Origin: Desulfobulbaceae bacterium | Lineage (GTDB): Bacteria > Desulfobacterota > Desulfobulbia > Desulfobulbales > Desulfobulbaceae | Assembly (NCBI GenBank): GCA_011391865.1 | Contig: JAABPV010000010.1 | Coordinates: 1-53,004 of the forward strand | Length of the DNA: 53,004 nt | Direction: 5' to 3' | Shown here: positions 42,546 through 51,554 of the stretch, one piece after another | Numbering within the stretch: the stretch's first letter is position 1 | Layout: each line of letters starts with the position of its first letter | The notes under the pieces: generated by a model | Databases searched by the model: none | What the model saw: the letters and a program-made list of their open reading frames with translations, nothing else | Told to the model about the DNA's origin: nothing | Position numbers and translations under genes: made by a program

Positions 42546-42654
42546 CAGCTTCATCAGGTTGCGGTAGCCGTCCTCGTTCATCGTTAGCAAGATGAGGTGG
42601 ACGTTGTGGCCCGCGCTCTTGTCGTGGATGAGGTGGTCGGTCTCAGTGATGTAC
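42546..42654. repeat. dnaE fragment 4 (copy of 31073-31181), right flank of HigBA
   Basis: 109 bases match 31073-31181 of dnaE at about 101 positions without gaps, in the same orientation. Its first 42 bases repeat fragment 3 at 41823-41864. From 42655 to 42838 nothing further is recognised apart from the leader of the batBC gene. Confidence 0.92.
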
Positions 42655-42838
42655 CGTAGTTCTCTTGCGTAAGTGTTTCAGCTGCGTAATTTATATAAAA
42701 GTTCGGACCTTGGCAAAAAAGTCAATGCCAATGGGTTGTGAACATTGATATCACGTCTGCGGCAAGGCCATAGAAGGCTCTGCTGAGAAGCGCAGCTTGG
42801 CAGTCAGCACCCCTCCTTCTGCCGAATAAAACACGATC

Positions 42839-44809
42839 ATGCCGACCTTTGCCCAACCTGTCTGGCTTGTCGCAGGACTGCTGGCCTGCTGTGGTGCTGT
42901 CTTCTTCATAGCCCTCAGTGCGGCGCGGCGGACGAAGCGGCTGGCGCAGTTCGCCGCGCCGCACCTGCTGCCGCTGCTGACCGCCAACGTCTCGCCAGCC
43001 CGGCGGCGGCTGAAGAACGCCTGCTTCCTGCTGGGACTGGCCTGCGTTTTCCTCGCCCTCGCCCGACCGCAGCTGGGCAGCCGCGTGGTCGAGCTGCGGA
43101 GCAGAGGCATCGACATCCTGATCGCCTTTGACGTGTCGAAATCCATGCTCGCCCAAGACATCAGGCCAAACCGGCTGGAGCGGGCCAAGCTGGCCCTGCG
43201 CGACTTCGCTGTCCGGCTCGACGGCGACCGGATCGGCCTGCTGCCCTTTGCCGGTGCCTCCTTCCTTTTCTGTCCGCTGACCACTGACTACGAAGCCTTT
43301 GCTGACTCTCTCGCCGCCTTGAACAGCGAGACCATCCCCAAAGGCGGCACCGGCATCGGCGCGGTCATCCGCGAGGCGGTCAACGTGCTGGCCGGGAATT
43401 CCAACTACAAAATTCTCGTGCTGATCACGGACGGCGAAGACTTGGGCCAAGACGCGCTCAACGCCGCCGATATTGCCCGGCAGGAAAAAATGATTATTCA
43501 TACAGTGGGCGTGGGCACGCCTCAAGGCTCGCTCATTCCGCTGCCCGCCGGTGGGGGCAATTTTATCAAAGATGAGAACGGCTTTGTCGTCTCCAAGCTG
43601 GACGAGCAGACGCTGGTCGCTATCGCCGAAACCACAGGCGGCATTTATGCGCCGCTGGGCGCGATGGGCGAAGGGCTGGACGCTGTCTATGAGCGCAAGC
43701 TGGCTATGATCCCTAAAGAAGAGCAAGGAGTGCGGAAAAAGAACGTGCCGATTGAGCGGTTTCAGTGGCCGCTGTCCGCCGCTGTCCTGCTCTTCAGCGC
43801 GGAATTTCTGCTCATAGGCCGCCGCCGCCCGCTGCGCCTGCCGTTCATCGCCACTGTGGGCCGGAGGCGGAAAAAGAAGACGGCAGCAGCCGCGCTGCTC
43901 TGCTGCGGTCTCAGTTTTTGCGCAGCGGCGCGGGCGGACGAAGGCGGCGAGCTGTTCCGGGCGGGACAATACAAAGAGGCCGCCGCATATTATCAAAGTA
44001 GAATGGCGCAGGGCGGCAGCCCGGCACTGCATTTTAATCTCGGCACGGCCCTGCACAAGCTCGGCCAGCATGACGCTGCCGCCGAAGAATTCCGCCGCGC
44101 TTTACAGACAGATGACCTGTCCTTGCAGGAAAAAAGTTACTACAACCGAGGTGTCAGCCAGTACGCCGCCGGGCTTGAGGCCGAGCGGCAGGAGCGTTTA
44201 CCGCAGGCGGTGGAGCAGCTCCGGCAGGCCGAGGAATCGCTCAAAGCGGCTCTCAGTCTGAATCAAAAACGAAACGATGCGGAACAGCTTCTGCGCCAGG
44301 CGGAAGCGCGGCGACAGCAGATAGAGCAGCGACTGAAAGAGCCGCCGCCGCAGGCCGACAGCAAGGCCAGCTCTGACAAGCAGGAGCAGAAGAAAGAAGG
44401 TGGTCAGGACAAGCAGTCTGCGCAGGACAGCAAGGATAAGGACAATCCTAAAGAAAAAAAAGAAAGCCGCCAGCAAGACGATCCGAAGCAAAACAGCGGC
44501 GAGTCCGGCCTCAAGGAGTCTGAGCAGCAGGATCGGCAGCCGTCCCAAGAAAAAAACAGCCGCAGCGAAGCCCCGGCTGCTCAGGAGCAAGACGGCAAGC
44601 AGCCGCAGGACAAACAAGATCAGACCTCTGCCGCCGGGGAGGAAAAAAATCCGCCAGAGGGGCAGGGCGGAGAGGAGACGAAAATGATGGGCAAAATGAC
44701 TGAGGAGGAGGCGCGGAGCCTGCTCGACAGCCTCAAAGGCGAGCAGGGCGAATTGAGTTTCATTCCGCAGGAGGCTGCCGACAGCGATGCAGTCGGCAGG
44801 GACTGGTGA
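42839..44809 (+). CDS. BatB-BatC fusion (VWA plus TPR)
   Basis: The 656-residue protein has two N-terminal membrane segments (about 8-28 and 61-76), a VWA domain with the MIDAS start DVSKS (98-102) and a third helix (about 307-325). A TPR region follows (about 365-480), then a long Lys/Gln/Glu/Asp-rich tail (about 505-615). This combines the BatB (membrane VWA) and BatC (TPR) parts of the Bat aerotolerance/stress operon. The gene is followed by batD (overlap TGATG) and batE. The expected upstream moxR, DUF58 and batA genes are not here; the upstream side holds HigBA and a dnaE fragment. Confidence 0.85.
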   Translation: MPTFAQPVWLVAGLLACCGAVFFIALSAARRTKRLAQFAAPHLLPLLTANVSPARRRLKNACFLLGLACVFLALARPQLGSRVVELRSRGIDILIAFDVSKSMLAQDIRPNRLERAKLALRDFAVRLDGDRIGLLPFAGASFLFCPLTTDYEAFADSLAALNSETIPKGGTGIGAVIREAVNVLAGNSNYKILVLITDGEDLGQDALNAADIARQEKMIIHTVGVGTPQGSLIPLPAGGGNFIKDENGFVVSKLDEQTLVAIAETTGGIYAPLGAMGEGLDAVYERKLAMIPKEEQGVRKKNVPIERFQWPLSAAVLLFSAEFLLIGRRRPLRLPFIATVGRRRKKKTAAAALLCCGLSFCAAARADEGGELFRAGQYKEAAAYYQSRMAQGGSPALHFNLGTALHKLGQHDAAAEEFRRALQTDDLSLQEKSYYNRGVSQYAAGLEAERQERLPQAVEQLRQAEESLKAALSLNQKRNDAEQLLRQAEARRQQIEQRLKEPPPQADSKASSDKQEQKKEGGQDKQSAQDSKDKDNPKEKKESRQQDDPKQNSGESGLKESEQQDRQPSQEKNSRSEAPAAQEQDGKQPQDKQDQTSAAGEEKNPPEGQGGEETKMMGKMTEEEARSLLDSLKGEQGELSFIPQEAADSDAVGRDW

Positions 44810-46599
44810 TGCGGCTTGTGCGGCAGCTCTGGCTGCTGGCCGCGCTGCTCTGCTGCACCGCATCAGGCCGGGCCGAGGAGATTAGCGTCACAGCGGAGCT
44901 GCAACCAGCGACCTTTGCCGTGGATCAAGAGGCGGTCTTGGTCGTCACTGTGAACGGTGCCAGCGAGGTGCAGCCGGAGCTGCCCGCCGCCGAAGGGCTG
45001 CATTTCCGTTCTCTTGGCCAAAGCCAGCAGACTTCGTGGATCAACGGCCAAGTTTCGGCCTCAGTGGCCTTCAGCTTCGGCGTGCGGGCGGAGCAACCGG
45101 GCCAGCACCGCATCGGGCCGGTCAAAGTGCGGGTCAACGGCAAGGACTACGCCTCGCAGCCGCTGACCTTTGTTGTCGGCCCGGCACTGGGTGGCACTTC
45201 AGGCCGCCGCTCAGTGCCTCCGGCTCCAAACGCGCAGCCTGAGCCAGCCGGAGAGGATATCGGCAACATAACCATTGAGCCGCAGAGCAGCTCGTTTTAT
45301 GTCGGCCAGATCGTGCCCTTCGCCATAAAAGCCTGCTTTCAGCCCGGCAGGCGGATTCAGGTCAAAAATTCTCCCCGTTTCTCCGGCGAGCATTTTCTGC
45401 TCCATCAATTGGACAATGAGCCGCAGCAGGAGGAGGAGCGGCTGCCCGGCGGCGGCAGCTGCATCGCGCTGACATGGCGGGGCAACTTTTCCGCTGTCAA
45501 GGAAGGCGCAGCACCGCTGGCGGTCGAGCTGGATATTGATCTGATGGTGCGGGAAAAAACCATGCGGCAGGCCGACCCCTTTGGCTCTCCCCTGCTGGAC
45601 GATCCTTTTTTTGACGATTTCTTCGCCCACTACATCCGCCGTGAAATCCGGTTGGCCAGCCCGGACAAGCCTGTGACCGCCCTGCCTTTGCCCGCCAAGA
45701 ACCGTCCGGCAGACTTCAAAGGCGCGGTGGGTCTGTTCAGCATGGCTGTGGCGGCCTCGCCTGCGGATCTCAAGCCGGGCGATCCGATCACGCTACGGAT
45801 GAAAATCACCGGCAGCGGCAATTTTGACCGCGTGCAGGCACCGGAACTGAGCGAGAGCGCAGGCTGGAAACTGTATCCGCCCGCCGAGCAATTTTCCGGG
45901 CAGGCGGAGAAGGGAGAAAAAACCTTTGAGCAGGCGGCAGTGCCGATCAGCGGTAAACTGAATGCGGTGCCGTCGCTGCGTTTTTCCTATTTCGACCCGG
46001 CGGCCAAGGACTACGTCACCCTGACCAGCGAGCCAATTCCAATTCGGATTCAAGGGGCGGCGGCGGAACCGGCCCCGCCTGTCCAGCAGCAGCCCCTGCC
46101 GGAAACAAAGCGGCGGCAGGCCGCGCCGCCTCCGGCCTTTGTGCCGGGCGAATCAGTGCTTCTTCTCCAGCCTCTGCACGAGCAGCGACGGTTTCAGGCG
46201 GTGATGGCTGGGGCGGGCTGCTGCTTGGCCGCCGGGCTGCTGCTTGATTTGCGCCGGAGGCGGCTGGAGGCCAATCCTGGCCCTGCGCTGCGCAGACAGG
46301 CTGAACGGCGGCTGGCGCAGGACTGCCGGGCGATGCGGACGGCTGCTGCGGCCGCTGATCAGGAGGGTTTCCGGCAGCATTGCCAAGAGGCGGTGCGGCG
46401 GTGGATTGGCACGGTCTGGGGGATGAACGCCGCCGCTGTCACCTTGGCTGATCTGCGGGAGCAACTGCCTGCTGACTCGCCGCTGCTGGCGATTTTTTCT
46501 CGGCTGGAGGAAAGCGGCTATGCCGGGCAGGTGCTGGCGCAGGAGGAAATGGCGGCCATGCTGGAGACGGTCCGCACTGAGCTGGTCAAGCTGACATGA
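44809..46599 (+). CDS. BatD-like protein
   Basis: The 596-residue protein has a signal peptide (MRLVRQLWLLAALLCCTASGRA), repeated beta domains of the BatD (oxygen tolerance) family (ISVTAELQPATFAVDQEAVLVVTV; GQHRIGPVKVRVNG), a single membrane helix near residues 470-485 and a helical cytosolic tail. It probably assembles with the VWA and TPR Bat proteins in the envelope. The start ATG overlaps the batBC stop by one base. It overlaps batE by 4 bases. Confidence 0.85.
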   Translation: MRLVRQLWLLAALLCCTASGRAEEISVTAELQPATFAVDQEAVLVVTVNGASEVQPELPAAEGLHFRSLGQSQQTSWINGQVSASVAFSFGVRAEQPGQHRIGPVKVRVNGKDYASQPLTFVVGPALGGTSGRRSVPPAPNAQPEPAGEDIGNITIEPQSSSFYVGQIVPFAIKACFQPGRRIQVKNSPRFSGEHFLLHQLDNEPQQEEERLPGGGSCIALTWRGNFSAVKEGAAPLAVELDIDLMVREKTMRQADPFGSPLLDDPFFDDFFAHYIRREIRLASPDKPVTALPLPAKNRPADFKGAVGLFSMAVAASPADLKPGDPITLRMKITGSGNFDRVQAPELSESAGWKLYPPAEQFSGQAEKGEKTFEQAAVPISGKLNAVPSLRFSYFDPAAKDYVTLTSEPIPIRIQGAAAEPAPPVQQQPLPETKRRQAAPPPAFVPGESVLLLQPLHEQRRFQAVMAGAGCCLAAGLLLDLRRRRLEANPGPALRRQAERRLAQDCRAMRTAAAAADQEGFRQHCQEAVRRWIGTVWGMNAAAVTLADLREQLPADSPLLAIFSRLEESGYAGQVLAQEEMAAMLETVRTELVKLT

Positions 46600-47261
46600 G
46601 AAAACAGATCATCGCCGCGCTGCTGGCCTGCGGCAGCCTTTTCGCCGGAGCGCAGGGAGCGGCCCTGTTCGCGCCAGACCGCGACGCAGCCCGGCTGCTG
46701 GCCAGTCAGGCGGAGCAGTACGCCGCTGCCGGACAGACCGGCTTGGCTGTGCTGCGCTATGAACGCGCCTTGCTGCTAGCACCGGGAGATCAGGATTTGC
46801 GGACGCAGCTGAACCAGCTTCGTCATGAGCACACGTTGCTGCGGGCCAAGCCGTGGCAAGAGCGGCTGGCGGAACGCTTCGGCGCGGATCAGTGGCTGCT
46901 GCTTGCTGGCGCGGCCTTTGTCCTGCTCGCGCTGACAGCCTTGGCCGCCGGGCTGCTTGGCAGGCGGCGTTTTCCGCAGGCCTGCGCTCTTTGCGCATTT
47001 TTTGCCGCAGCTACTTTGCTGCCGCTGCCTATGGCTTGGTTGCGCTATCAGGCGTGGCAGGATGGAGTCATCATAACAGCAGATGCCCGCCTGCTCATTT
47101 CACCGTTTGCTGAAGCCGAAGTTGTGGCCCCGCTCAAAGAGGGCAGCCTTGTTCGGCCTTTGGGCAAGAAGCACAGCCAGCACGAGCTGGTCCGCGCTGA
47201 AGACGGACACAGCGGCTGGCTGGAGCGCGGCAGTTTTCAGCCGATTGCCGCCCGGCCCTGA
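46596..47261 (+). CDS. BatE-like TPR/SH3 membrane protein
   Basis: The 221-residue protein has a signal peptide, a short TPR-like helical region (about 30-85, AEQYAAAGQTGLAVLRYERALLLAPGD), two membrane helices (about 98-118 and 127-147) and a C-terminal SH3-like domain (about 155-215, LKEGSLVRPLGKKHSQHELVRAEDGHSGWLERG). This is the BatE plan. Its ATG overlaps the batD stop. It overlaps the convergent CFI-box gene by 25 bases. Confidence 0.75.
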   Translation: MRKQIIAALLACGSLFAGAQGAALFAPDRDAARLLASQAEQYAAAGQTGLAVLRYERALLLAPGDQDLRTQLNQLRHEHTLLRAKPWQERLAERFGADQWLLLAGAAFVLLALTALAAGLLGRRRFPQACALCAFFAAATLLPLPMAWLRYQAWQDGVIITADARLLISPFAEAEVVAPLKEGSLVRPLGKKHSQHELVRAEDGHSGWLERGSFQPIAARP

Positions 47262-50200
47262 GTTCTCCGGCGCAGCGTTTGCCAGACAAGCAGCAGGATG
47301 ACTGCGCCGAAGAGCGGCAGCAGCAGGGCCGCCGCGCCGAGATGCAGCGCGAGCCACGCCGCGCCGGTCACTGGCAGCAAAAGCAGGCGCACAGCCGTCC
47401 GCAGGCTGTGGTGCTGACTGATGAAGTCGGCCAGCGGCGGCGAGGTGCGGTAGTAGAAATTGACCAAGGCTTGGCCAGCCGCGCTGTCGCTCAAGAATTG
47501 ATCGCGGAAGTCGCGGAGCACCTGCACCGCAGGATGGAAGACCGAGCCGAAGGCCGCTGTGGCGACAAAGCAGGAATCAGCGGTGCGGAAGCTGACTTGG
47601 TTGCCGTAGTGTACCGTGCCGCCGATGATCGCATAAGCCCGCGCATAGAACATCGTGCCGGGCTTCAGTTTTTTCAGCTTGCTGGTGAACTTGCCGGTTC
47701 CGCTGCCCTCTTTGGCGTATCCTTCCTCAATGAACTCGCCGTTGGCTGTGGTGGCTGTAGAAGTCATGTTGCTGCTGGAGCTTGTTGTGGCAGTTGAGGT
47801 GCTGGAACTGGTGCCTGTTGTGCCGGTGGCACCTGTCACTTGCGCTTCCGCTGTGCCGATGAAGAACCGACCGACATTCCGCAGCGCGGCGTTGATGAGC
47901 TGATCGGATGAGGCAAGAAGATTAGTGTCAGGTGAAAAAACAGCAGAGATTTCATCTTCTGCATCACTGTTTACTGAAAAGGAAATTATACTATCAGCCG
48001 TATTTGCCACACCAGTTGCTGTATCCTTACAGCGAATATAATAGGTGTATTTTTCTCCCTCCTTTAATTCAGAGACAGGCTCTGAATGATTTTCACTTCC
48101 ACTTCCTGTTGTATCAAAGAATTTCTTCATCAGACTATAGTCCATTCCTACTCGAGAAGTCGTGTATTTGCAAATTGCATCGACATCCGTAGTCATTTTC
48201 AATATGGCTGTTGTTCCAGAAATGACACTGGATGGACTCGTTTTTGGACCACTGTCCGTATTACCCTGCACCTTGAATGAAATTACTGTGTCAGTCGTGT
48301 TAACTGTGGTGCTGGCCGTATTCTTACAGCGGATGTAATAACTGTAATCATCTCCGGCATCAAGACCAGTAAGTGTCCGCGAATGCGTCTTTGCTCCTGT
48401 GGTGGAGGAGAATATCTCCATGTTGTCGTAATCGGTTCCGGCTGTGGTGGCGTATCTACAGGTCGCATCAACATTTGTGGTCAGATTCAACGTGACTTCT
48501 GTTTCAGAAATACTAATATTGCCTAGTGTCCTCACTGGAACTCCCGTCGTTCCTGTCGTTCCCGTCGTTCCTGTCGTTCCCGTCGTTCCTGTCGTTCCTG
48601 TCGTTCCTGTCGTTCCTGTCGTTCCCGTCGTTCCTGAGCTGACGACTTTAAACGAAATAACCGTATCCGTCGTGTTCATCGCGCCGCTTGCAGTGTTTTT
48701 GCAACGGGCGTAATAAGTATACGTTTCACCTACCTTAAGATTGCTGACCGTCTCTGAATGAACTTTCGCTCCTGTTTCGGAGAAAGTTGTTTTCATGCTG
48801 TCAAATGCGGTTCCGGCAGCAGTGTCATATTTGCAGACTGCGTCCACATTTGTGGACAGTCCCAGCGCAGCGGAAGTTACTTCGGAAGTTACTTTAACTT
48901 CTGGGCCAGGATTATTTTTTGTCACCGTCGGCGCACCAGTTGGGTCACTGTCGTCCTTGTCTTTCCTCGACGGATTGGGCAAAGTGCTGACCACAATGCC
49001 GCGCTCGCTCACATCGCCCGCGCCACTCAGCACCTCTCCATTGATGATGACCGTTGTTCTGGTCACTTCATACGGCTCCCCGGTCAGAACATACTGATTG
49101 CCGGAAGAAACGCCGCTTACGCCCACCACCGTGCCGCCGACAATGACTTGAGCGTAGCCTGTCTTTTCCGCATCCACGGTGTACATGCTCACCGCCGCCT
49201 TGGACACCGCCGCGTCAAGACTTTCGCCAACCGCCACCACGTTGTTGCCAAAGGCGGCCAAAGCGGTCGCCGTGTCCTTGCCGCTGCTGAAACCCGTGGT
49301 CAGCAGATCGGCACTCAAGCTGCCGTCCTCGCCTTGGGCGTAAGTGACCAAAAGAAACTCGCGCTGGCCACCCACAGTTTTGAAACCGGCGGCGGCAATG
49401 CCCCCTTCTGTCACGGCCACGCCGTGCAGCACATCATCTTCCGGCCCTGCCGCGCTGACAAGAACACCGTTCTCCTCAAATTCTTTGTCCGGCTGACCCT
49501 CGGCGGTGAAGCGGAACAAAGCCGCGTCGCGCTGCTCCTCGCCGCCCACAGAGCCAGCCACCAGAATCGTGCCGTCCTCGTTGACAAACATGCCGTAGCC
49601 TTCGCTGAACACGCTGCTGTCCGCCGGAACCGCAATGCCTTTCTCGCCGAACGTTTCGTCTAACTTGCCCTTGCTGTCAAAACCGAGCAGCATCAGGCCG
49701 CGCTGCTCGCCGTCGCTGTAGGAGCCGGAGAGAAGAATGCGCCCGTCCTTGCTCAAAGCCACGCTCTCGGCCTGCGCGTCAACGCCCACCACGCTGAGTG
49801 TGAAGCCTTCTTCGCCAAAGGAGGGATCAGGCTTGCCGTCCGCTGAATAGCGGGCCAGCACCGCCACCCTGCCGTTCGCGCCCTGCGCCGAGCCGGTGAG
49901 GACAATCGAGCCGTCTTCCTGCACAGTCACGCCGGTGATTTCGTCATGACTGCCGCCCACGGCAGTGACAACCATGCCTGCCGCGCCGAAGCCGCTGTCA
50001 ACGCTGCCGTCGCTGTTGTAGCGGACCATGGCAAAATCGCGATTTTCTTTACTGCTGCTGTAGCCTGCGGCAATGATCTTGCCGTCCGCCTGCAAAGCCA
50101 AGGTCAGCGCCTCGTCGTCAAAGGAACTCACCGCAGTGGTGACTGTGCCGTCTTGGTTGAAGTCAGGATCGAGCGAGCCGTCCGGCAAAAGGCGGAAGAG

Positions 50201-50425
50201 CATGAAGTCCCGGTCTTTCTCGCCGCTTCGACTGCCTGCGGCGACAATCCTGCCGTCCGGCTGAACAAGCACCGCGTTGGCGCGGCTGCCTTTCTCGCCC
50301 AGCTCAACCGCCACCTGCCCGTTCACGCCGAAACGGGGATCAAGAGCGGTGGCAGAGGCATAGGAGCAAAGGGCGGCGAAAAAGAAAGCGCAGAGCAGCA
50401 GCGGGCGGGTCGGACGGGTTTTCAT
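47237..50425 (-). CDS. Large secreted protein with delta-60 repeats and C-terminal CFI-box anchor
   Basis: The 1062-residue protein has a signal peptide (MKTRPTRPLLLCAFFFAALCSYASA). Seven or so delta-60 beta-propeller-type repeats follow (each like LVQPDGRIVAAGSRSG...FRLLPDGSLDPDFNQDG; about 30-380). Then come three fibronectin-like domains that share TTDTVISFKV-type ends, a Thr-Thr-Gly linker (near 595-630) and Ser/Thr-rich spacers. The C-terminus is a CFI-box signal (CFVATAAFGS, then VLRDFRDQFL and SPPLADFI) with membrane helices and a basic end. CFI-box tails mark exported proteins processed at the envelope. The ATG at 50425 follows AGGAG by 8 bases. Confidence 0.8.
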   Translation of the reverse strand: MKTRPTRPLLLCAFFFAALCSYASATALDPRFGVNGQVAVELGEKGSRANAVLVQPDGRIVAAGSRSGEKDRDFMLFRLLPDGSLDPDFNQDGTVTTAVSSFDDEALTLALQADGKIIAAGYSSSKENRDFAMVRYNSDGSVDSGFGAAGMVVTAVGGSHDEITGVTVQEDGSIVLTGSAQGANGRVAVLARYSADGKPDPSFGEEGFTLSVVGVDAQAESVALSKDGRILLSGSYSDGEQRGLMLLGFDSKGKLDETFGEKGIAVPADSSVFSEGYGMFVNEDGTILVAGSVGGEEQRDAALFRFTAEGQPDKEFEENGVLVSAAGPEDDVLHGVAVTEGGIAAAGFKTVGGQREFLLVTYAQGEDGSLSADLLTTGFSSGKDTATALAAFGNNVVAVGESLDAAVSKAAVSMYTVDAEKTGYAQVIVGGTVVGVSGVSSGNQYVLTGEPYEVTRTTVIINGEVLSGAGDVSERGIVVSTLPNPSRKDKDDSDPTGAPTVTKNNPGPEVKVTSEVTSAALGLSTNVDAVCKYDTAAGTAFDSMKTTFSETGAKVHSETVSNLKVGETYTYYARCKNTASGAMNTTDTVISFKVVSSGTTGTTGTTGTTGTTGTTGTTGTTGTTGTTGVPVRTLGNISISETEVTLNLTTNVDATCRYATTAGTDYDNMEIFSSTTGAKTHSRTLTGLDAGDDYSYYIRCKNTASTTVNTTDTVISFKVQGNTDSGPKTSPSSVISGTTAILKMTTDVDAICKYTTSRVGMDYSLMKKFFDTTGSGSENHSEPVSELKEGEKYTYYIRCKDTATGVANTADSIISFSVNSDAEDEISAVFSPDTNLLASSDQLINAALRNVGRFFIGTAEAQVTGATGTTGTSSSTSTATTSSSSNMTSTATTANGEFIEEGYAKEGSGTGKFTSKLKKLKPGTMFYARAYAIIGGTVHYGNQVSFRTADSCFVATAAFGSVFHPAVQVLRDFRDQFLSDSAAGQALVNFYYRTSPPLADFISQHHSLRTAVRLLLLPVTGAAWLALHLGAAALLLPLFGAVILLLVWQTLRRRTQGRAAIG
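48543..48632. repeat. Ten-unit 9-bp repeat coding the Thr-Thr-Gly linker
   Basis: Ten copies of CCYGTCGTT lie in tandem on the plus strand. On the coding strand they give Thr-Thr-Gly units. Slippage here would change the linker length in steps of three residues without shifting the frame. Confidence 0.92.
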
Positions 50426-50598
50426 GATCAGCATCTCCTGCGGAGAAAAAAGGGGCGAAAGTTCTGCCTCAGCATAGCCGATTCGGACAGGGATTGCAAC
50501 CAGATGCGGGCGGGCGTGTTCCTGCTTGAGTCCGGCCCGGTTTGCGCGTATATTGATTCCCTGACGAACAGATTTTCTCAAGCGGAGACAGAAAAAAA

Positions 50599-51546
50599 AT
50601 GTGCCGGATAAACCCCAGAGTTGATTTCGCCTTTAAAAAGCTCTTCGGCAGCGAGGAGAACAAGGATCTGCTCATCTCCCTGATCAACGCGGTGGTCTCG
50701 GAAAAAGATCAGGTCGCGGACGTGCTGCTGCGCAATCCCTACAGCCTCGCCGACTATCAGGCGGGCAAGATGTCGATTTTGGACATCAAGGCTGTTGACC
50801 GGAAAGGCCGCTGGTTCAATGTCGAGATGCAGATCAGCGAGGATCTCTATTTCGACAAACGGGCCATTTATTACTGGGCCAAATTAGTCACAGAGCAGCT
50901 CACTGAAGGGCAGATGTACAAAACCTTGCAAAAGACGGTGTGCATCAGCATCCTCGACTTCAACTTTGTGCCAGGCGAGGAGGAATTCCACAGCCTGTAC
51001 AAAATCATCAACACTGCCAGCGGCAAGGACGACGGGCTGCACGACATCTTTGAGCTGCATTACATCGAGCTGCGCAAGTTTAGAAAGGACTTTGCCGATT
51101 TGGTCAAGCCGCTCGACCGCTGGGCCACCTTCCTCTCTAGGGCGCATGAGCTGCGGCGGAATGCGATGCCTGCAACGATGGCATCTGACCGCAGCATTCT
51201 CAAAGCTATGGAGGCGGTGGATCGGATGTTCAACGCGGAGGAGCGGTTAGTCTATGAAACCCGGATGCGCGCCCTGATGGATGTGGAAAGCAAAATAGCC
51301 TCTGCCGAAGAGAAGGGATTGGCTCAAGGCTTGGAGAAAGGTCTGGCCAAAGGCCTAGCGGAGGGCATCGCCAAAGGCAAAACCGAGGGCATGGCAGAAA
51401 GCCTGCTCTTTCTTGTGCAGGAAAAATTCGGGCCGCTACCGGAGGAGACCTGCGCGCGGGTGCGGGCGGCTTCTGCCGAGCAGCTGCGGCAGTGGATGAG
51501 CAAGGTCTTCACTGCCGCAGCGCCGGACGAGCTGTTTTCTGCCTGA
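50599..51546 (+). CDS. Rpn/PD-(D/E)XK nuclease-family protein
   Basis: The 315-residue protein starts MCRINPRVDFAFKKLFGSEENKDLLISLINAVV and has SILDIKAVDRKGRWFNVEMQI. This is the PD-(D/E)xK core of Rpn-type transposase-related nucleases (PDDEXK_2). The C-terminus has repeated KG-x3-G units (EKGLAQGLEKGLAKGLAEG), common in this family. GGAGA precedes the ATG. Members promote RecA-independent recombination; a link to the many gene fragments here is possible but unproven. Confidence 0.85.
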   Translation: MCRINPRVDFAFKKLFGSEENKDLLISLINAVVSEKDQVADVLLRNPYSLADYQAGKMSILDIKAVDRKGRWFNVEMQISEDLYFDKRAIYYWAKLVTEQLTEGQMYKTLQKTVCISILDFNFVPGEEEFHSLYKIINTASGKDDGLHDIFELHYIELRKFRKDFADLVKPLDRWATFLSRAHELRRNAMPATMASDRSILKAMEAVDRMFNAEERLVYETRMRALMDVESKIASAEEKGLAQGLEKGLAKGLAEGIAKGKTEGMAESLLFLVQEKFGPLPEETCARVRAASAEQLRQWMSKVFTAAAPDELFSA

Positions 51547-51554
51547 AGCAGCGG

